A stretch of DNA of 64,000 nt, from NCBI RefSeq assembly GCF_000144695.1, contig NC_014378.1, positions 1,726,043 to 1,790,042 on the forward strand, in the 5' to 3' direction. The notes beneath the pieces are model-generated. The model was not told where the DNA came from and did no database searches. It saw only the letters and a program-made list of their open reading frames with translations. The DNA is from Acetohalobium arabaticum DSM 5501. Lineage in GTDB: Bacteria > Bacillota > Halanaerobiia > Halobacteroidales > Acetohalobiaceae. Made by a program: the position numbers and the translations under genes. Shown here one piece after another: positions 61,635-64,000 of the stretch; the stretch's first letter is position 1, and every line of letters begins with the position of its first letter.

Positions 61635-63923
61635 TTAATTATTTAACGTTACATCATCATCGCCGCTTAATGCTTCAGTTATCCGCTGACCGACAATAAC
61701 AAGCGACGGCAATAAAACCATGGCCCCTAAAAAAGAAACCACCATTGTAATTGAAGTCAATAATCCAAAGGTCCTCAGCGGAGGAAAAGAAGAAAATAGT
61801 AAAACCAAGAATCCGGCGGTTACCGCCGTAGCATTGAAGTAATTAGCCCGGCCTATAGTCCTGATTGCCACCTGCAGTGATTCCATGATTGATACGCCTT
61901 TCTCTCTTTCCTCCTGATAGCGCGTATAACAGTGAATACTATAGTCAACTCCTACTCCTACAGCAATGCTGGCAATCATGCTGGTAGCTACATTAAGCGG
62001 AATCGCTGTCCAACCCATCAAGCCAAAATTCAATAAGACTGTCACTGCTATAGGAAAGCTGCAGACAAACCCCTTTACAGGAGACTTCAATAAGATACTG
62101 GTAATAATGAAAGCAAAAACAATTGAAGCAAGCAGACTCCGAATCTGACTGCTAACTATCATATCCGTCAGAGTATTACGCAGAACCGGAATTCCAGTAA
62201 TTGTTACCTTATACTCATCACTGCTGAATTGATTATTAACCAATTCTGTTACTTTAGTTAATGTTCGTTCAGTCTTTTTACTACCGGCATTAGCAGTCAT
62301 AGTCCTAATTCTAACCTCGCGGTGATCAAAGTCTATATAATCCTCTAGAAGATCATCATCATCCGATGATAATAAGAGTAAGTATTGAGCAATTCCCCGT
62401 TTTGGCAGCCGGTTATACTCTTCTTTACCCTCATTTAAAGCCTGATTCTCCTCTTCTAACAGATCAACAACAGACATTGTATTGCTAAGCAACTCTAATT
62501 CTTCTAACTGCGCCTGTAATTTATCTACCTTCTGTAGAAACTCAGGATCCTCAATTCCATCAGTTTCTTCTGTATCAATTATAATCTCTAATGAATCTGA
62601 ACCGCCAAATTTACTATTGACCAATCTATTAGCCTGCCTGATCTCACTATTCTGCTGAAAGAAAGTAATATAATTAGTCTCTGGTTGAATCTGTGGTGCT
62701 ACCCAAAGTGATAAAGTTGAAATAACAATTACTACTATAATCACTAAACTATTATGCTTCTTTACAGTTTTAAATAATAAGCTGAATATTCGATCCAGCA
62801 GCGGTCTCTTTTCAGCTGCTTGAAACCGTTTAGGACTTCTCATCAGTTCCAAAACCGCAGGTAAGAAGGTTATAGACATCACCAGTGCAACAAAGACACC
62901 AACAGCAGTAAAGAGTCCAAAATCCTTAATAATCGTCAACTCAGATAAACCTAATGAAGAAAAACCAACAATGGTGGTTACTCCAGCCATAATAATAGCA
63001 ATTCCCACTTTAAGAATGCTTTCGGTAATTGCTTCAGACTTGCTTAAGCCTTCTAGCTGATCTTCATAGAAGCGGGCCAAGAAATGAATAGCATAAGCAC
63101 TACCGACACTGACCAATAATACCGGCAGCACAGTACTGACTATCGACAGTGTCTTTCCCAGCCAGGCTACAAATCCAACTGTCCAGATAACACTTAACAA
63201 TACAACTATAATCGGTAATAATATCCCTCTTAAACTACGAAAACTGGTAAAGAGAATCCCCATCACTACTACTGAAACAAAAGGAAATAATTTCAGAATA
63301 TCACTCTTCATATTATCAGCCATTGTTTTAGTTAATACAGGATTACCGGTAAGATAACTCTCTTCAGTTAGATCAGCTTCTGTTCTAATCTCCTTTACTT
63401 TCGAAACAACATGCTGTTGGTCTGAATCAGGCTTAAGCTGGGCAATAATTGTTGCTGCCTTAAGGTCTTTAGAAATTAAGGTACCAAGATAGCGCTCTTT
63501 AGTCAAAGCCTTATCAGCTAACTGCTTAGCCTCCTCTCCTGTAGCTGGTAAGTCCTTGATAAAGTCTCCTACTTCTACCGTAAAGCCCTGCCCGCGGATT
63601 TCTTCGATATTAGTGATACTCTGTGCTTTATTAACTCCCTCAATCTCTTCCATCTTAGTTGTTATTTCATCTATATGTCCTAGAGACTCGCGATCCATAA
63701 TATTTTCATCCTGGAGCATCAAAACTACATATTCTGCTCCGCCATATCTTTCACTAACTCGATCAAAGGTATCTACAACCGGATCCCCTTCCGGGAACAT
63801 CTTCTTGATATCAGTATTAATCTGAATATCTGCTGCCTGATAAGCAAAGAAGATAGTAATTAAAATAGTTATTGCTATGATTCCTTTGGGATACTTATGT
63901 ACAATATCCTTTATAAACTTCAT
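61635..63923 (-). CDS. RND/MMPL-family exporter
   Basis: 762 residues in two homologous halves, each with one N-terminal helix, a large extracytoplasmic domain and five further helices, e.g. LFPFVSVVVMGILFTSFRSLRGILLPIIVV (~210-240) and LLASIVFAFIITSILLKSPVKG in the second. GxxxD-type motifs lie in helix 4 regions (VGVGVDYSIHCYTRYQEER; VGSAYAIHFLARFYEDQ, the first half lacking Asp). Hopanoid/lipid-type RND families have this form. First gene of the operon with LolA-like, barrel and TetR; ATG after AAAGGAGGG. Confidence 0.9.
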   Translation of the reverse strand: MKFIKDIVHKYPKGIIAITILITIFFAYQAADIQINTDIKKMFPEGDPVVDTFDRVSERYGGAEYVVLMLQDENIMDRESLGHIDEITTKMEEIEGVNKAQSITNIEEIRGQGFTVEVGDFIKDLPATGEEAKQLADKALTKERYLGTLISKDLKAATIIAQLKPDSDQQHVVSKVKEIRTEADLTEESYLTGNPVLTKTMADNMKSDILKLFPFVSVVVMGILFTSFRSLRGILLPIIVVLLSVIWTVGFVAWLGKTLSIVSTVLPVLLVSVGSAYAIHFLARFYEDQLEGLSKSEAITESILKVGIAIIMAGVTTIVGFSSLGLSELTIIKDFGLFTAVGVFVALVMSITFLPAVLELMRSPKRFQAAEKRPLLDRIFSLLFKTVKKHNSLVIIVVIVISTLSLWVAPQIQPETNYITFFQQNSEIRQANRLVNSKFGGSDSLEIIIDTEETDGIEDPEFLQKVDKLQAQLEELELLSNTMSVVDLLEEENQALNEGKEEYNRLPKRGIAQYLLLLSSDDDDLLEDYIDFDHREVRIRTMTANAGSKKTERTLTKVTELVNNQFSSDEYKVTITGIPVLRNTLTDMIVSSQIRSLLASIVFAFIITSILLKSPVKGFVCSFPIAVTVLLNFGLMGWTAIPLNVATSMIASIAVGVGVDYSIHCYTRYQEEREKGVSIMESLQVAIRTIGRANYFNATAVTAGFLVLLFSSFPPLRTFGLLTSITMVVSFLGAMVLLPSLVIVGQRITEALSGDDDVTLNN

Positions 63924-63942
63924 TTAACTCCCTCCTTTCGAG

Positions 63943-63956
63943 ACTGACTGGTCAGT
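63943..63956. promoter_or_regulatory. Probable TetR operator at the RND operon promoter
   Basis: Perfect inverted repeat ACTGAC-(2)-GTCAGT located just downstream of the -10 box, about where transcription starts, and 20 bases before the RND start codon. The operon ends with a TetR gene, so autoregulated repression is inferred. Confidence 0.65.
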
Positions 63957-63965
63957 TCTACTTAT

Positions 63966-63994
63966 ATTATACTCTACAGTCTAATAATTGTCAA
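63966..63994 (-). promoter_or_regulatory. Consensus promoter of the RND/LolA-like/barrel/TetR operon
   Basis: Minus strand TTGACA, exactly 17 bases, TATAAT: both boxes are perfect consensus. Such a strong promoter next to an operator suggests tight repression with high induced output. Confidence 0.85.
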
Positions 63995-64000
63995 GGAGGG

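Noticed and set aside
1..64000. tRNA, rRNA, 4.5S RNA, tmRNA genes
   Set aside because: No cloverleaf-like or rRNA-like sequence was recognised in any gap; all gaps above 300 bases are explained by the riboswitch leader or the repeats.

Overview
The window is a gene-dense, low-GC chromosomal segment in which almost every gene lies on the minus strand. Gene content and order are those of a deep Firmicutes lineage: ylxM-ffh-rpsP-khpA-rimM-trmD-rplS-lepB-rnhB, then yraN-comM-dprA-smg-topA-hslVU-codY, then the flgB..flhB flagellar operon. Sporulation-linked genes (spoVS, ytfJ, a dacF-type carboxypeptidase) occur beside signs of an outer membrane: a beta-barrel protein ending in Phe, a LolA-like protein and an RND exporter. 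A sporulating, flagellated diderm Firmicute of the Halanaerobiales (Halobacteroidaceae/Acetohalobium-like) fits best. That assignment is inference from gene content, not a database match.

Layout along + coordinates (transcription mostly runs right to left): 1-18.5 kb, flagellar operon flgB-flgC-fliE-fliF-fliG-fliH-fliI-fliJ-(MgtE_N-like)-fliK-flgD-(TIGR02530-like)-flgE-flbD-motA-motB-fliL-fliM-fliY-[cheY relic]-fliO-fliP-fliQ-fliR-flhB, preceded by a GEMM-type cyclic-di-GMP-I riboswitch. 18.8-27.7 kb, codY, hslU, hslV, topA, smg-like, dprA, comM, yraN. 27.8-29.0 kb, two plus-strand genes (2H phosphoesterase, YbjQ) and a small palindromic repeat. 29-36 kb, rnhB, an rbgA relic cut by a 477-bp repeat, lepB, rplS, a SPOUT methyltransferase, trmD, rimM, khpA, rpsP, ffh, ylxM. 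36-44.5 kb, ftsY, an unusual duplicated JAMM-like protein, smc, spoVS, a radical-SAM protein, rluB. 44.6-48 kb, two more copies of the long repeat flanking dacF-ytfJ-DUF2953. 48-51 kb, anaerobic sulfite reductase asrABC. 51-58.7 kb, scpB, scpA, trpS, an M50 protease, a DHH-CBS-nucleotidyltransferase fusion, lysA, acyP. 58.7-64 kb, a broken Mth938-domain gene and an RND / LolA-like / beta-barrel / TetR operon with a consensus promoter and a 14-bp operator.

Most genes act in three programmes: motility (basal body, export gate, rod/hook, stator, switch) under likely c-di-GMP control; ribosome and membrane-protein biogenesis (S16, L19, SRP and FtsY, TrmD, RimM, KhpA, LepB); and chromosome maintenance (SMC-ScpAB, TopA, DprA, ComM, RNase HII). 

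The unusual content lies in the gaps. A family of 423-477 bp structured repeats shows compensatory changes in its stems, and one copy has replaced all but the first 20 codons of rbgA. There are relics of cheY and of an Mth938-domain gene. Two genes (fliJ and the SPOUT methyltransferase) appear to use AUU start codons. A 48-bp perfect palindrome lies downstream of spoVS, which has a textbook sigma-H promoter. No rRNA, tRNA, CRISPR array or transposase gene was seen.
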